In this document: in pieces, positions 34,792 to 44,687 of the stretch
How positions within the stretch are numbered: position 1 is the first letter of the stretch
How the letters are laid out: every line of letters starts with the position of its first letter
Source: GYS-P2D sp964522505
GTDB lineage: Bacteria > Bacteroidota > Bacteroidia > Chitinophagales > Saprospiraceae
DNA: 64,000 nucleotides
Reading direction: 5' to 3'
NCBI GenBank assembly: GCA_964522505.1
Contig: CAZFWJ010000011.1
Span: forward strand, 1-64,000
Made by a program: the position numbers and the translations under genes
The notes under the pieces: generated by a model
Seen by the model: only the letters and a program-made list of their open reading frames with translations
What the model was told of the DNA's origin: nothing
Databases searched by the model: none

Positions 34792-35817
34792 TTGATAAAA
34801 CTCATTCAAACCTATTTCGTCCAGCTTCCTCTGTTGTGTGTATTGCTATGCACGACGGCTATTGTCATCCAGGCACAATCCAAGGTGGATTTAGACTATT
34901 CGGAGCTCCCTGAAAAAATCAAAGATCTCGATGTTCAGTTTGTTGCCGATTTACCCTATGATGATCATGAAAGAGCTCGATTTGATCTGATGCTACCGAA
35001 AAGCTCAGAGCCTACAGGCTTACTATTATATATCCATGGAGGTGGATTTGTCAATGGTGATAAGGAGCGCGTATTAGGAGAGTATAATCTTGAGAATATA
35101 AGAGCGCTACTTCAAAAAGGTGTGACTGTGGCGAGTATGAACTATAGCTTATTGAATCCTGCCGGCGAGGATGTAGGAGTAATCAAATGTCTCTTGGATG
35201 CGAAGCGTGCGCTGCAGCACATAAGAGCTAATGCTGCCGCCTATAACGTAGACAAAAACAGAATCGTCATGTCAGGAGGGTCTGCAGGCGCAGGTGCCTC
35301 ACTATGGGTAGCTATGCAAGATGACATGAAGGACCCGGACAATCCTGATCCAATCCTTCGAGAGTCCACCAGGGTGAGTGGCGTAGCAATCTTTCAGACG
35401 CAATGTAGCTATGATATAGAGGATAGATGGATCAATGATGTTTTTCCAGAATACGGCATTCCGTGGTCAGCAGTGACCGCCGTAAATGCCACTGGTATCG
35501 CACAGTTCTATGGCGTGTCGAGCCTAGAAGAATACAATACTGATGAGGTTAAACAGTATCGTGATCGTGTTGACATGATGGACTTCTTGAGTGCAGATGA
35601 TCCAGAATTCTGGGCTGAAAACATCTTGACTACTGTCGCTCCACCAATAACACCTGACGTCATCTATCATCATGCCTATCATGTAAAAGTATTGAAGGAG
35701 CAGGCAGACAAAGTTGGACTTGCCAATGTCTGCTATTATGGCAAAGACCCAATCCTCTTTGAAGATCCCAGTGGCGAAAGCTATGTTGATTTTGTGATTA
35801 GAAAATTGGGAGAGTAG
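34792..35817 (+). CDS. Alpha/beta hydrolase (HSL-type esterase)
   Basis: A 341-residue exported esterase. Signal peptide about 1-29 (LPLLCVLLCTTAIVIQAQ). Oxyanion-hole motif YIHGGGFVNGD and nucleophile motif MSGGSAGAGAS (Ser about 162) are those of the hormone-sensitive-lipase family. The His of the triad is probably in the HHAYHVKVL segment. The start must be the TTG at 34792, because a stop lies 6 bp upstream and the next Met would remove the signal peptide. Repeat tracts flank the gene on both sides, as if it were carried in. Substrate unknown; the family splits short-chain esters and acetylated sugars. Confidence 0.85.
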   Translation: MIKLIQTYFVQLPLLCVLLCTTAIVIQAQSKVDLDYSELPEKIKDLDVQFVADLPYDDHERARFDLMLPKSSEPTGLLLYIHGGGFVNGDKERVLGEYNLENIRALLQKGVTVASMNYSLLNPAGEDVGVIKCLLDAKRALQHIRANAAAYNVDKNRIVMSGGSAGAGASLWVAMQDDMKDPDNPDPILRESTRVSGVAIFQTQCSYDIEDRWINDVFPEYGIPWSAVTAVNATGIAQFYGVSSLEEYNTDEVKQYRDRVDMMDFLSADDPEFWAENILTTVAPPITPDVIYHHAYHVKVLKEQADKVGLANVCYYGKDPILFEDPSGESYVDFVIRKLGE

Positions 35818-36028
35818 AAAAAGCAGTAGCCAGTAGCAAATAGCGAGTATACAATTCAAAGTAAGTCTACATCACATCTGATTTAAGACATTTCCATCGC
35901 ATTATATTTTAATCTGGCTAACGAGAATAACAACTCAATACTCGTAACTCGTAACTTATAACTAATTGTCTACGTTAAACTCTGCCATCTTAACATTGTA
36001 CCCTACGGAATACACTTATTATTACATA

Positions 36029-36445
36029 ATGGTAAAAGTCTGTGGCATCGTTCTAAAATCTAAAGAGATGATCTCTGTCATTCTTGAAGGCACTACCGAC
36101 GACTATCAAATCATCTCCTCCCCATTCGACAAGTACAAATTGGAAGACTCTAAGAATCAAGAATCCGTCAAAAAATTCAAAGCGGCTATTCACGAATTCT
36201 TCGACTATGAGGACTTTCATGCGATAGGTATCAAGGAACGTATCGCAAAAGGGCGTTTTGCTGGCGGCGCCATGACTTTTAAAATGGAAGGATTGATTCA
36301 GACCTCTGACTATCCTGTACAGATCATCCATGGCAATCGCATCAAAGCAAAAACCAAGGATAAAATCATCCCTATCAACGAAGTCAAAAAATATCAAGAA
36401 GATGCACTGCTGACTGCATTATATCTCTTGCATGAAGCCCAATAA
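36029..36445 (+). CDS. DUF3010-family protein
   Basis: A 138-residue soluble protein of the DUF3010 family (pattern VCGIVLKSKEMISVILEG at the N-terminus, FAGGAMTFKMEGLIQ in the middle, and DALLTALYLLHEA at the end). The fold is predicted to be RNase H-like, with unknown function. I start at the ATG at 36029 (MVKVCGI) because the 21 residues upstream do not look like part of the family. It is 56 bp upstream of the reductase gene, same strand. Confidence 0.85.
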   Translation: MVKVCGIVLKSKEMISVILEGTTDDYQIISSPFDKYKLEDSKNQESVKKFKAAIHEFFDYEDFHAIGIKERIAKGRFAGGAMTFKMEGLIQTSDYPVQIIHGNRIKAKTKDKIIPINEVKKYQEDALLTALYLLHEAQ

Positions 36446-36501
36446 ATCATTATTCTATAGTTCTAGACTGAAATGCTATCTTACCCTAAATTAGTCTTAC
36501 T

Positions 36502-37524
36502 ATGAAAGCCATCTATATCACCAAATACGGCAATAGCGACAGAGCATTTGAGATCCGAGAGACCGACATCCCCTCACCAGGGCCCCGAGAAGTATGTATC
36601 AAGGTGGTCTCGTCAGGACTCAACTTTGCTGACGTGGTAGCCCGTCGAGGTCTATATGATGACGCTCCACCCAATCCCGCAATCATAGGCTATGATGTAG
36701 CAGGATACGTTCATGCACTTGGTAGCGATGTAGTTGACTTCACTATTGGGCAAAAAGTTGTTGCGCTCACTCGCTTCGGAGGATATGCTGAGTATGCTGT
36801 CTCGATGCTTGAAGGTGTCGCTGCCCTACCCGATGACTATGACTTTCATAAAGCCACTGCTCTTGCCACACAGGCGTGCACGGCTTACTTCTGTGCAGAG
36901 GAATGTGTTACACTCCATGAGAGTGACAAAGTGCTCGTTCAGGCGGCAGCTGGTGGCGTGGGAAGTATCTTAGTACAGATCGCCAAGCACAAAGGCTGTC
37001 ATGTCTACGGCACTGCCTCCAGCAAGAAACAGGACTTCCTCAAGCAAAATGGTGTAGACACACCCATCGACTATACTCAACAGAGCTTTAAGGATATTAT
37101 CAAAGCGGATCATCCTGATGGAATTGATGTGGTCTTTGACAGCATCGGCGGAAAGAGCTTTAACCATGGGATGAAGATTCTCGGTCCATGCGGTCGTATG
37201 GTCAGCTATGGTGCCGCCTCGCAGATCAAAGGCAATAAGACGAATAAGCTTAAGGCCGCAGGAGTAGTATTCGGCTTTGGCATCTTCAGTCCTATCGCCC
37301 TATTACTGCAATCCAAGGCTATCATCACCGTTAACATGCTTCGTCTGGCAGATAACAAACCGAATGTCTTTCAACACGTGATGCGAGAAACTGTGAACAT
37401 GGCTGATCAAGGCATGATACAACCAATACTGAGCAAAACCTTTAATGCGGATGACGTCGCACAGGCACATGATTATCTGGAGAGTAGGCAGTCGATAGGT
37501 AAGGTTACGTTGAGTTGGGAGTGA
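36502..37524 (+). CDS. Zinc-independent medium-chain reductase (VAT-1/quinone oxidoreductase-like)
   Basis: A 340-residue NADPH-dependent oxidoreductase of the MDR superfamily. N-terminal GroES-like domain has SSGLNFADVVARRGLYDDAP and PAIIGYDVAGYV; the Rossmann domain has the cofactor motif VQAAAGGVGSILVQIA. The catalytic-zinc Cys of alcohol dehydrogenases is absent, as in quinone oxidoreductases. The order and the C-terminal YLESRQSIGKVTLSW are typical of the VAT-1/QOR branch. Substrate unknown; quinones or enones are usual. Confidence 0.88.
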   Translation: MKAIYITKYGNSDRAFEIRETDIPSPGPREVCIKVVSSGLNFADVVARRGLYDDAPPNPAIIGYDVAGYVHALGSDVVDFTIGQKVVALTRFGGYAEYAVSMLEGVAALPDDYDFHKATALATQACTAYFCAEECVTLHESDKVLVQAAAGGVGSILVQIAKHKGCHVYGTASSKKQDFLKQNGVDTPIDYTQQSFKDIIKADHPDGIDVVFDSIGGKSFNHGMKILGPCGRMVSYGAASQIKGNKTNKLKAAGVVFGFGIFSPIALLLQSKAIITVNMLRLADNKPNVFQHVMRETVNMADQGMIQPILSKTFNADDVAQAHDYLESRQSIGKVTLSWE

Positions 37525-38101
37525 GCAATCTCTATATCTTAACAATAACAACTATGAGTATGTGACTCCGATAGACTTATACGATGCAGACATTCTTTTT
37601 AAGTGTAATCAATTATAAATCAAGTAAGATGAAATCAAGCAAAAATGTAAATATTTAGAAAGTGAGAATTAAATGAATAAAACTGTATTTGTAACTGGTG
37701 GAGGGAGCACCTATTTCTTGACATATGGAGAACAACCAGTCGTTTAAACCATTTAACAAAGCTTATTTGGCTACACAGGGAGTAAAAATTCCTGATCGAA
37801 AAATTTCGTTGACATTAGCCAATTTTTTGCATTGACCATGGAATTTATTTGGAAAATACTTAAGATTAAAGGGCAACCCCCGTTATATAAAGGACTTGTA
37901 ACACAATGTGATTAGAATTTCACCATTAATGACAAAAAAGCAAGGCAAGAACTTGGTTATAAATTTGAAATTAGTGTATCACAAAGACTTGACCTCATGA
38001 ATAAATAACTGATTGCAATAAGCAATGATGATGTTAGACTTGCTATCGCCACTTTCACCACCTATCACCACTTAGGTCAGTGATCATATAAAAATCAGAA
38101 A
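37525..38101. other. Intergenic region dominated by a pseudogene
   Basis: The 577 bp hold the decayed dehydrogenase described at 37673-38008. The first 150 bp and last 90 bp show no motif I can support. Confidence 0.35.
37673..38008 (+). pseudogene. Decayed NAD-dependent epimerase/dehydratase (extended SDR)
   Basis: The start is intact (MNKTVFVTGGGS, the SDR glycine motif) but breaks into a stop at codon 26. After a large internal loss, the C-terminal part appears in another frame: KIPDRKISLTLANFLH, stop, PWNLFGKYLRLKGNPR with a frameshift, then FTINDKKARQELGYKF and SVSQRLDLMNK before the stop. NDKKARQELGY is the usual C-terminal signature of 3-beta-HSD-type epimerases. About two thirds of the gene, including YxxxK, is gone. 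Confidence 0.7.
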
Positions 38102-39856
38102 ATGAAAATAAAACCTAATTACGAAGGAAATATATTAATAGACAAATTACCAAAGCATCTGAAGCAATTCATTAAGCCTCAAAATTACGATGATTACTCA
38201 TCAATTAATCAAGCAGTTTGGCGATATATAATGCGAAAAAATGTGAGCTATCTATCAACCGTAGCACATTCGTCATATTTAGAAGGCCTAAACAAGACGG
38301 GAATAGAATTAGACAGAATACCCAGTATGTATGGAATGAATCGCATCCTCAAGGAAATAGGCTGGGCCGCTGTGGCAGTTGATGGATTTATCCCTCCAAA
38401 TGCTTTTATGGAATTTCAAGCATATAAAGTACTTGTGATTGCCTCTGACATGAGACAATTGGAAAACATTGAATATACTCCTGCTCCTGACATAGTCCAT
38501 GAGGCAGCCGGTCATGCTCCTATTATTGCCAACCCAGATTATGCTGAGTATTTGAGGAGATTAGGAGCAATAGGAGCTAAAGCTATTTTATCTAATCATG
38601 ATAATGAATTATATGAAGCCGTAAGAAAGTTGTCAATTCTTAAGGAATCCTCAGATTCCAATAATGCAGAAATAGAGCTAGCACAAATGGAAGTTGAACA
38701 ACTCCAAGCCAAAAAAGTGGAACCATCAGAAATGGCGCAATTGCGAAATCTTCAATGGTGGACTGTAGAGTATGGTCTAATAGGAACCTTAGAAAATCCT
38801 AAAATATATGGTGCAGGATTACTTTCTTCCATAGGCGAAAGTAAATGGTGTATGAAATCAGATGTGAAAAAAATTCCTTTTTCAATTGATGCAGCCCACC
38901 AAGAATTTGACATTACCAAACCACAACCCCAATTGTTTGTAACTCCTGATTTTTCTCATCTTATGGAAGTTTTAGAAGTTTTTGCAAATACGCTGAGTCT
39001 ACGAAAAGGTGGTGCGATGGGTATTAAAAAATTAGTTGATTCTAAAATGTTAGGAACGATAGAAATCAATACCGGTCTTCAAATCTCAGGAAAATTTTCT
39101 CGAGTAATTTTAAATGAAGATGGTGAAGTCATATATTTTTTCACATCTGGGCCTACTGCTTTAGCTTTCCGTGATAAACAGTTAATAGGACATGGAGTTG
39201 AGAACTACACTGATGGTTTTGGTTCTCCACTGGGAAAACTGAAAAACATAAATTTGGCGATTGAAGATATGGGACCTTTTGATTTAAAAGCATACAACTT
39301 TTATGACAACAAGTGGCTTTCATTTGAATTTGATAGTGGTATTAAAGTTGAAGGATTAAACATAACTGGAATCCGAAACGTACAAGGAAAACTAATGTTG
39401 ATCCGACTTAAAGATTGTACAGTAAAATACCATGATGAAATATTATTTCGACCTGAATCTGGCGTTTATGATATGGTAATCGGCAAGAAAATTATCTCGG
39501 CATATGCCGGCAGTGCAGATAATGATTCTTTCCCTAACCTCTATAAACCTTCCAAAGTTTTAACTAATCAACCTTTTAAAACGGAAGAGATTCTTACTCT
39601 AGAGAAGTTGTACAGCGAAGTTAGGGAGCTACGCTCGAATGATAATGTGGAATATTCCACTATTAATACTCTTTGGCAAAAAGTAAAATCTCGATATCCA
39701 TCAGAATGGTTACTTATTTTAGAAATTCTTGAGATCAGTAAAAGCATAGATTTAAGAGATGAAATCATTCTGTACTTAAAAGATATGGCATCAAGAAACC
39801 ATAAGACCAAATCCCTAATAATAGAGGGACTTGAACAGATTAATAACGCCCACTAA
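38102..39856 (+). CDS. Aromatic amino acid hydroxylase, long form
   Basis: A pterin-dependent non-heme iron monooxygenase (phenylalanine/tyrosine/tryptophan type). The iron site is clear: IVHEAAGHAP supplies two His (about 137 and 142) and the Glu is in WWTVEYGLIG. At 584 residues it is about twice the length of the usual bacterial phenylalanine 4-hydroxylase: after the catalytic core (about 20-330) comes a C-terminal extension of about 250 residues with beta-rich segments (IEINTGLQISGKFSRVIL, GVYDMVIGKKIISAYAG) and a helical tail. This long form occurs in Bacteroidota. No ACT domain is evident. A pterin-recycling partner is not in the window. Confidence 0.93.
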   Translation: MKIKPNYEGNILIDKLPKHLKQFIKPQNYDDYSSINQAVWRYIMRKNVSYLSTVAHSSYLEGLNKTGIELDRIPSMYGMNRILKEIGWAAVAVDGFIPPNAFMEFQAYKVLVIASDMRQLENIEYTPAPDIVHEAAGHAPIIANPDYAEYLRRLGAIGAKAILSNHDNELYEAVRKLSILKESSDSNNAEIELAQMEVEQLQAKKVEPSEMAQLRNLQWWTVEYGLIGTLENPKIYGAGLLSSIGESKWCMKSDVKKIPFSIDAAHQEFDITKPQPQLFVTPDFSHLMEVLEVFANTLSLRKGGAMGIKKLVDSKMLGTIEINTGLQISGKFSRVILNEDGEVIYFFTSGPTALAFRDKQLIGHGVENYTDGFGSPLGKLKNINLAIEDMGPFDLKAYNFYDNKWLSFEFDSGIKVEGLNITGIRNVQGKLMLIRLKDCTVKYHDEILFRPESGVYDMVIGKKIISAYAGSADNDSFPNLYKPSKVLTNQPFKTEEILTLEKLYSEVRELRSNDNVEYSTINTLWQKVKSRYPSEWLLILEILEISKSIDLRDEIILYLKDMASRNHKTKSLIIEGLEQINNAH

Positions 39857-40171
39857 CATCAAGCAATAAGGCATGAGGAGTATGCCAATTATGGACACGA
39901 AATTCACTTCTAACAGTTCTGCGTATACTACAATGTCATCTGTAGCAATCATCTTGCATAAAGAATAGGTATGAACGAAGTACTGCCATCACAATATGTC
40001 AATGGTAAAAAGAATCCATCCGAACGACAAACAGGGCGGATCATTAATGGACTTCACGAAATAGGCCTAGAATTGACTAAAATTATTCTCGTATGAAATG
40101 AATCGTTGTACGATGCAATTCCTTTCTGCTAATTACTTCTCAAAAACTGACATTACATTTGGCTCCACTAT
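39857..40171. other. Intergenic region with a short frame
   Basis: About 315 bp between same-strand genes. The only coding-like item is the 41-codon frame at 39971-40096 (starting MNEVLPSQYVNG), which has neither family nor ribosome site. No hairpin or repeat seen. Confidence 0.3.
39971..40096 (+). other. Short open frame, doubtful
   Basis: A 41-codon frame (MNEVLPSQYVNGKKNPSERQ at the start) between the aromatic hydroxylase and the EamA gene. Its composition is protein-like but there is no ribosome site or family. It may be a remnant; I do not call it a gene. Confidence 0.25.
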
Positions 40172-41014
40172 ATGCCACTAAACTATCGCTCAGGAGTTAT
40201 TGCCACCATCCTTGCTGCCATTATCTGGAGTACTGGAGGTCTATTTATTAAGCTACTACCGCAGTCTGCTTATGCGATCCTATTTTATCGTAGCATCTAT
40301 GCGGCAATACTATTCTTAGTAGTGTTCAGGGCAAAGGTCTTTCAGATCAATCGGCTTACACTCGTGGCGAGCTTCTTTTATACGGTATTGTTGATCTCGT
40401 TTGTGCTTGCCACTAAGCTGACTACTGCCGCTAATGCGATCTTCTTACAGTATACGGCCCCTGCCATGGTTCTTCTATTAGAACCGTTGTTCTTTAAGAT
40501 TAAGTTATTGAGGATCAATGTGATAACTGTGGTGATTTCGATTTTCGGAATGTGCTTGTTTTTCGTAGATCAGTTTACGGGAGAATTCAACTGGGGTGTG
40601 GTATCTGCGGTCATCTCGGGATTTGCACTGGCAGGCTTAGTGATTAGTCAGCGACTCAACTACAAGGCTTCTCCTGAGTCGGCCATCTTCGTAGGTAATA
40701 TCTGGGTGGTGATGATCATGTTACTGATTGCGCAACCCGACCTGTCCGCCACTGGCGTAGAACATAGTATGTTGTTGTTCCTTGGACTTATACAGATCGG
40801 TGTAGGCTACATCCTATTCACTTATGGGCAGAAAATTTTGAGTGCACTCGAGAGCTCCCTGATTGCGCTACTCGAGCCGATCCTCAATCCGATCTGGGTG
40901 GTGATCGGCTATGGCGAGTATCCCTCGTCCTATGCTATTATTGGTGGAGTCATCATCATTGCTGCTCTCATATTCAGAATGACGAAAGTAGATTCTAAGT
41001 CGACCACCACGTAA
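40172..41014 (+). CDS. EamA/DMT-family transporter
   Basis: A 280-residue inner-membrane protein with ten predicted helices in two five-helix EamA repeats: the first begins SGVIATILAAIIWSTGGLFI, the second near WGVVSAVISGFALAGLVIS. Near the end, the conserved ALESSLIALLEPILNPIWVV segment (helix 9) is typical. Drug/metabolite exporters of this kind release amino acids or other metabolites. Starts with the ATG at 40172. Confidence 0.92.
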   Translation: MPLNYRSGVIATILAAIIWSTGGLFIKLLPQSAYAILFYRSIYAAILFLVVFRAKVFQINRLTLVASFFYTVLLISFVLATKLTTAANAIFLQYTAPAMVLLLEPLFFKIKLLRINVITVVISIFGMCLFFVDQFTGEFNWGVVSAVISGFALAGLVISQRLNYKASPESAIFVGNIWVVMIMLLIAQPDLSATGVEHSMLLFLGLIQIGVGYILFTYGQKILSALESSLIALLEPILNPIWVVIGYGEYPSSYAIIGGVIIIAALIFRMTKVDSKSTTT

Positions 41015-41290
41015 AGTTTAGGCGAACAAAGGCCTTTGTCGAGCATCAGAAAATTCACTATTTCAGCTATTTTTCATTATTGCAGAGCGTTCAATTCTAC
41101 TTATGGTTAAGTATATCGGAGAGGATCTATATTATAACAGTGCAAATGAGATTCTGAAATATGAAGGCAAATAAGGGAGAATCATTAGCATGCCATCTTT
41201 AATAAGTAATCCTCAATAAACTGTAATCTAATCCATTATCCGCTTGAGTGTTAGAATCTTATATTTGGATTGAATCAAGACTCCTATAAT

Positions 41291-43939
41291 ATGGCCCTCA
41301 CTAAATGCTTTCTGCCGATCTGCCTACTCCTCTCTATCATTGACTTGGCTACAGGCCAAGCCGATTTAAACCCTGAACGATTTGCATTCGAGCCTGAGCT
41401 CGCCTATAATGATGAGATCCTAAGTCCTTCAGAATATCTGGGCTATGATTTAGGGGAATCATTCACCCTATATGCCAATGCCACGGCCTATTTTAATTAT
41501 TTGGCGCAATCATCCGATCGAGTGGTCATGAATTCTTATGGCGAGACTTATGAGGGTCGCAAGCTGTATACAGTCGTAATCTCTTCGCCGCAGAACTTGG
41601 CGAATATCGATGAACTCAAAGCCGCAAACCTCGAGCTGGGGGACCCAAGAACGATTTCCGCTGCACGAGCAGATGACATTATAAAAGATAAGCCTGTGTT
41701 CGTATCCTACAGCTATAATATCCATGGCAATGAAGCGTCGGGCACGGAGGCTGCCCTACAGGTGAGTTATCGATTTGTCGCTGCTGAAGATCAGGAGACT
41801 GAAGATATATTGGACAACAGTGTTCTCATATTTTACATCTGCATCAATCCCGATGGGAGAGATCGCTATGTGTACTGGTATGAGGGCATGAAGCGCTCTG
41901 TCACTGGGATACAACCTCGAGATTTGGACCACTATGCGCCGTGGCCTAACGGACGGACGAATCATTATTGGTTTGATCTCAATAGAGATTGGATATGGGG
42001 CATACATCCAGAGTCAAGAGGTCACACAGGTGAGTACGTCTCGTGGATGCCCCAGATCCATACGGATTACCACGAGCAGGGATACAACGCCAACTATTTT
42101 ACCGTGCCGGGCACGACACCCCGCAACCTGTTGTTGCCAGATCAATATGAGCCGTTGGCGGATACGATCGGCAAGGCTAACATCGCCGCATTTGATGAGC
42201 ATCGCATCAATTATTTTACAAGAGAGGCATTTGACTTCTTTTATCCAGGATATGGCTCGAGCTATCCCAGCGTCATGAATGCCATTGGTATGCTCACCGA
42301 GCAAGGCGGTATTGCCGCAGGTCGTGCTGTGACGACAGACGATGGGCAAGTTCTGACGTTGAGACAACGGATCTTTGACCACTACACCACGTCGGTCGCC
42401 ACAATTAAAAAATCAGTCGATCAAAAAGAACTCTTTAACCGATACTACTATGAGAGCAGTAACCCAAAGAACTCAAAAAGCAATACCAAATCCTATCTAC
42501 TCATAAACGATGGTGGGCCCTATCTCGACGAGGTAACCAATATCCTATTACATCACGATGTGGAACTGTATGAATCTGATGGCAAGCAACAAGCGACTGG
42601 TCTATACTCCTATCGCACAGATCAATCAGAAACGATCAATGTACCAGATGGTTCTATCATCATCCATACAAATCAACCAAAACATCTGCTGATCAATAGC
42701 ATCCTCAGCAAGCAGATGATCATCGAAGACTCAGTCATGTACGACATGGCGACCTGGTCTGCACCGATAGCTTATAACTTGGAAGCCTATAGTTCCAATC
42801 GAACGATTAATCTGAATAGCAATCGGATGATGGTGGGAAAAGAAATGACGGGATCATTAATCAATCCTGATGCGAGCTATGCCTATGTGATTGATTGGAA
42901 TCAGCGATATGCACCCAAAGCACTCTCTATGCTGTGGAATAGAGGATATCGTGTCCGATCCTCGCAAGAGGCATTCAGCTATCAGGATCAATCATTCCAT
43001 CCGGGAAGTCTCATCATATTACAAGGTCGCAATCTTGATCTAAAGAACAGTTGGACCACTGATATGCGTGAAATAGCCGATAAAACAGGTGTTGCGATCA
43101 TCGGCATGAACACAGGTCGAATGTCTACAGGAAATGATCTGGCGTCTCGGAGCAGCAAAACATTGGACCAGCCGAGGGTCGCTCTATTAGTCGAGCCGCC
43201 ATTTAGCACCTACACATGTGGTCAGCTCTATTACTTGTTTGATCAGGAAACAGAGTTGGCAGTAGATCGCGTCAGGACCTCTATATTATCTCAGACTGCC
43301 ATGCCCAAGTTAGGCAGTAGGTATGGCTATGCTGATCTCAATGATTATGATGTATTGCTGCTGGCTGGCGGCGGTAACAATCTCTCCAAAATATTTAAAG
43401 AAGACCAGCAAAAACAACTGAAAGACTGGGTCAGCAATGGTGGGGTCATTGTCGCTACCGAAAGTGCGTCATCCTTCTTCACTAAAGAAAATTCTATGGT
43501 GGGTACCGTTGAAACCATGGAATCCAAAAAAGATAGCAGTGACACTGTTAAGTACTTGAAATATGCAGCCAGGACGGATTATTTTGGAAAGAAGCGCATT
43601 CCTGGGTCAGCACTCTACAGCCATGTAGATATCAGTCATCCATTGGCCTTTGGACTCAAGGAAGATCTGTATTCTTTATCTTTTAATGGAAAAGCCTTAA
43701 TACCCAACTCATCCTTAGAGACTGTTGTGCACTATGAGCAAGATGCTAGCAAACTCCTAGTATCGGGCTATGCCTCACAAGAAAACTTGTACCATCTGGC
43801 AGGTCTCAGCACGGCGGCAGTGGAGCGGATAGGGTCTGGTAAAATAGTTCACCTTGTAGATAATACCCAATACCGAATGTTTTGGCGTGGTCCATCCAGA
43901 ATGATGCAAAATGCCGTAATGCTTCTTCCTTCATTTTAA
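41291..43939 (+). CDS. Secreted M14 zinc carboxypeptidase
   Basis: An 882-residue exported metallopeptidase. Signal peptide MALTKCFLPICLLLSIIDLATGQ; I use the ATG at 41291, not the TTG 21 bp earlier. The M14 zinc site appears as NIHGNEASGTEAAL (His and Glu) with the third ligand in QIHTDYHEQG; the substrate-binding Arg is in NPDGRDRYVYW and the catalytic Glu in GMLTEQGG. The C-terminal half (about 400-882) has a class I glutamine-amidotransferase-like segment (DVLLLAGGGNNLSKIF, QLKDWVSNGGVIVATES), as in long Bacteroidota M14 proteins. It degrades peptides in the periplasm or outside. Confidence 0.92.
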   Translation: MALTKCFLPICLLLSIIDLATGQADLNPERFAFEPELAYNDEILSPSEYLGYDLGESFTLYANATAYFNYLAQSSDRVVMNSYGETYEGRKLYTVVISSPQNLANIDELKAANLELGDPRTISAARADDIIKDKPVFVSYSYNIHGNEASGTEAALQVSYRFVAAEDQETEDILDNSVLIFYICINPDGRDRYVYWYEGMKRSVTGIQPRDLDHYAPWPNGRTNHYWFDLNRDWIWGIHPESRGHTGEYVSWMPQIHTDYHEQGYNANYFTVPGTTPRNLLLPDQYEPLADTIGKANIAAFDEHRINYFTREAFDFFYPGYGSSYPSVMNAIGMLTEQGGIAAGRAVTTDDGQVLTLRQRIFDHYTTSVATIKKSVDQKELFNRYYYESSNPKNSKSNTKSYLLINDGGPYLDEVTNILLHHDVELYESDGKQQATGLYSYRTDQSETINVPDGSIIIHTNQPKHLLINSILSKQMIIEDSVMYDMATWSAPIAYNLEAYSSNRTINLNSNRMMVGKEMTGSLINPDASYAYVIDWNQRYAPKALSMLWNRGYRVRSSQEAFSYQDQSFHPGSLIILQGRNLDLKNSWTTDMREIADKTGVAIIGMNTGRMSTGNDLASRSSKTLDQPRVALLVEPPFSTYTCGQLYYLFDQETELAVDRVRTSILSQTAMPKLGSRYGYADLNDYDVLLLAGGGNNLSKIFKEDQQKQLKDWVSNGGVIVATESASSFFTKENSMVGTVETMESKKDSSDTVKYLKYAARTDYFGKKRIPGSALYSHVDISHPLAFGLKEDLYSLSFNGKALIPNSSLETVVHYEQDASKLLVSGYASQENLYHLAGLSTAAVERIGSGKIVHLVDNTQYRMFWRGPSRMMQNAVMLLPSF

Positions 43940-44687
43940 ATTGAATGATGTTTTGAAGACATGGTGGGCACTGTGATCGGAATCAGCATTGCGATCCTTG
44001 TGAGAATAGAGATATTAGGGGGAGGTATCAGACGTAACGCAGAGTAGCAGAGAAGGTGGTTCCGTTCATGGCCACGCTCTTCGTACTCTGTGCAATCATC
44101 GTCTTAGGGATTGAACTTTAACATCGTAGATCATGATAGCATGGATCATCTAAGAAGCATTCACACCGATGGCAGGAATCACTGGGGGAAGCAGCGCTGT
44201 TATCATCCCAGGATTCAGAAGAGCAGTATTGTCGAATAAAGCTGGGGCGGGATCCGTAACTTATCGTAACAACGTCCAATATCGTCATGCTATTCATGCC
44301 GTATTGTTCGCTTTATGTTAGTGGCTGGATTCTTTTAAGCTATTTATATGATTCACCAATTCTATGTGGTACTTTTCTTTTAATTCCATTTTTATCAGCG
44401 AGTTAAATATTTCAATTGCATTTGCATCAACTCTTTGTTTGAATACTTCTGTAGAATAATTTTTAAGAGTTATTAGAAGATCTTTTTTTGCATTTGCTGT
44501 ATTGATCTAACATGGGTGGTGGCTTCCAACATTTTAGATTATTGATACCCATTTTGGGGCTCCCTGCCAATAGAATTACATTATTCGGGGCAATTCTACT
44601 CTTAGTCACTTGAGGTCAATTTATTTTGTTTTTCGGCTAAGGCTCTTATATCTTGACGCCCATAGAATTACAATCTTCAATCGACAC
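43940..44687. other. 748-bp gap with a minus-strand coding fragment
   Basis: The left half (43940-44310) has no supported gene; a 50-codon plus-strand frame ending at 44320 appears to be chance. The right half is AT-rich and holds the minus-strand fragment at 44318-44506. Composition differs from the flanking genes, suggesting acquired and decayed DNA. Confidence 0.4.
44318..44506 (-). pseudogene. Minus-strand C-terminal coding fragment
   Basis: A 62-codon minus-strand frame with no start (TAG at 44507-44509), AT-rich, with a convincing amphipathic helical translation: TANAKKDLLITLKNYSTEVF, DANAIEIFNSLIKMELKEKY, HIELVNHINSLKESSH and stop. It looks like the tail of a larger helical protein from DNA of lower GC than its neighbours. 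Family not recognised. Confidence 0.45.

Noticed and set aside
41934..42382. Open frames of 114 and 122 codons overlapping the M14 peptidase
   Set aside because: Shadows of the M14 coding strand, whose zinc motifs span the same bases.
44161..44320. 50-codon plus-strand frame before the minus-strand fragment
   Set aside because: No ribosome site or recognisable pattern; likely chance.
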